From positions 1 through 6,371 of the forward strand of contig PNJM01000158.1 in assembly GCA_013821865.1 (NCBI GenBank): a DNA stretch of 6,371 nucleotides, given 5' to 3'. Below, piece by piece: positions 6,371-6,371 of the stretch. Origin of the DNA: Rhodocyclaceae bacterium. GTDB lineage: Bacteria > Pseudomonadota > Gammaproteobacteria > Burkholderiales > Rhodocyclaceae. Below the pieces are notes generated by a model, which made no database searches, was not told where the DNA came from, and saw only the letters and a list, made by a program, of their open reading frames with translations. A program made the position numbers and the translations under genes. How positions within the stretch are numbered: position 1 is the first letter of the stretch; the number at the start of each line of letters is the position of its first letter.

Positions 6371-6371
6371 A

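Overview
The window is a dense, GC-rich, single-strand block of housekeeping genes, all on the + strand. In order they are the 3' part of trpB, then trpA, accD, folC, a SPOR-domain membrane gene (dedD-like), cvpA and purF, followed by a short regulatory region at the right edge. The gene order, the AccD N-terminus and the PurF sequence type suggest a betaproteobacterium, possibly Rhodocyclales or a relative. That assignment is inferred from gene content and was not tested by search.

Positions 1-2262 hold the end of tryptophan synthesis (beta and alpha subunits of tryptophan synthase) joined tightly to accD, the carboxyltransferase beta subunit of acetyl-CoA carboxylase. The stop and start codons are 1 nt apart (trpB/trpA) or overlap by 4 nt (trpA/accD). 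Positions 2263-2335 are the only sizeable gap inside the cluster. The gap is almost filled by a near-perfect 61-nt inverted repeat built from CGCCAGG/CTTGGCG units, which ends just before folC. Positions 2336-4720 hold folC, the SPOR gene and cvpA, closely packed, and purF runs from 4731 to 6251. The folC, SPOR, cvpA, purF order is a classic gamma/betaproteobacterial arrangement that joins folate, cell-envelope and purine genes.

The most interesting part is the last 125 bases. The purF stop codon overlaps a perfect TTGACA -35 box. A weak -10 follows 17 bp later and would start transcription at about 6281-6284. That is exactly where a sequence with the hallmarks of a SAM-II riboswitch aptamer begins: a P1 helix, a GATTTG loop, GCTTGC, CGTTAAA and GCTAAA. 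An intrinsic terminator ends the window. The 3' pseudoknot strand of the aptamer can instead pair with the terminator's left arm and loop to form a long antiterminator. The sequence therefore encodes a coherent model of a SAM-dependent transcription-off switch. The controlled gene lies beyond the window; in related genomes purF is commonly followed by metZ (O-succinylhomoserine sulfhydrylase), which fits SAM feedback on methionine synthesis.

No mobile elements, CRISPR arrays, tRNA or rRNA genes were seen. The long antisense open frames are high-GC shadows of the real genes.
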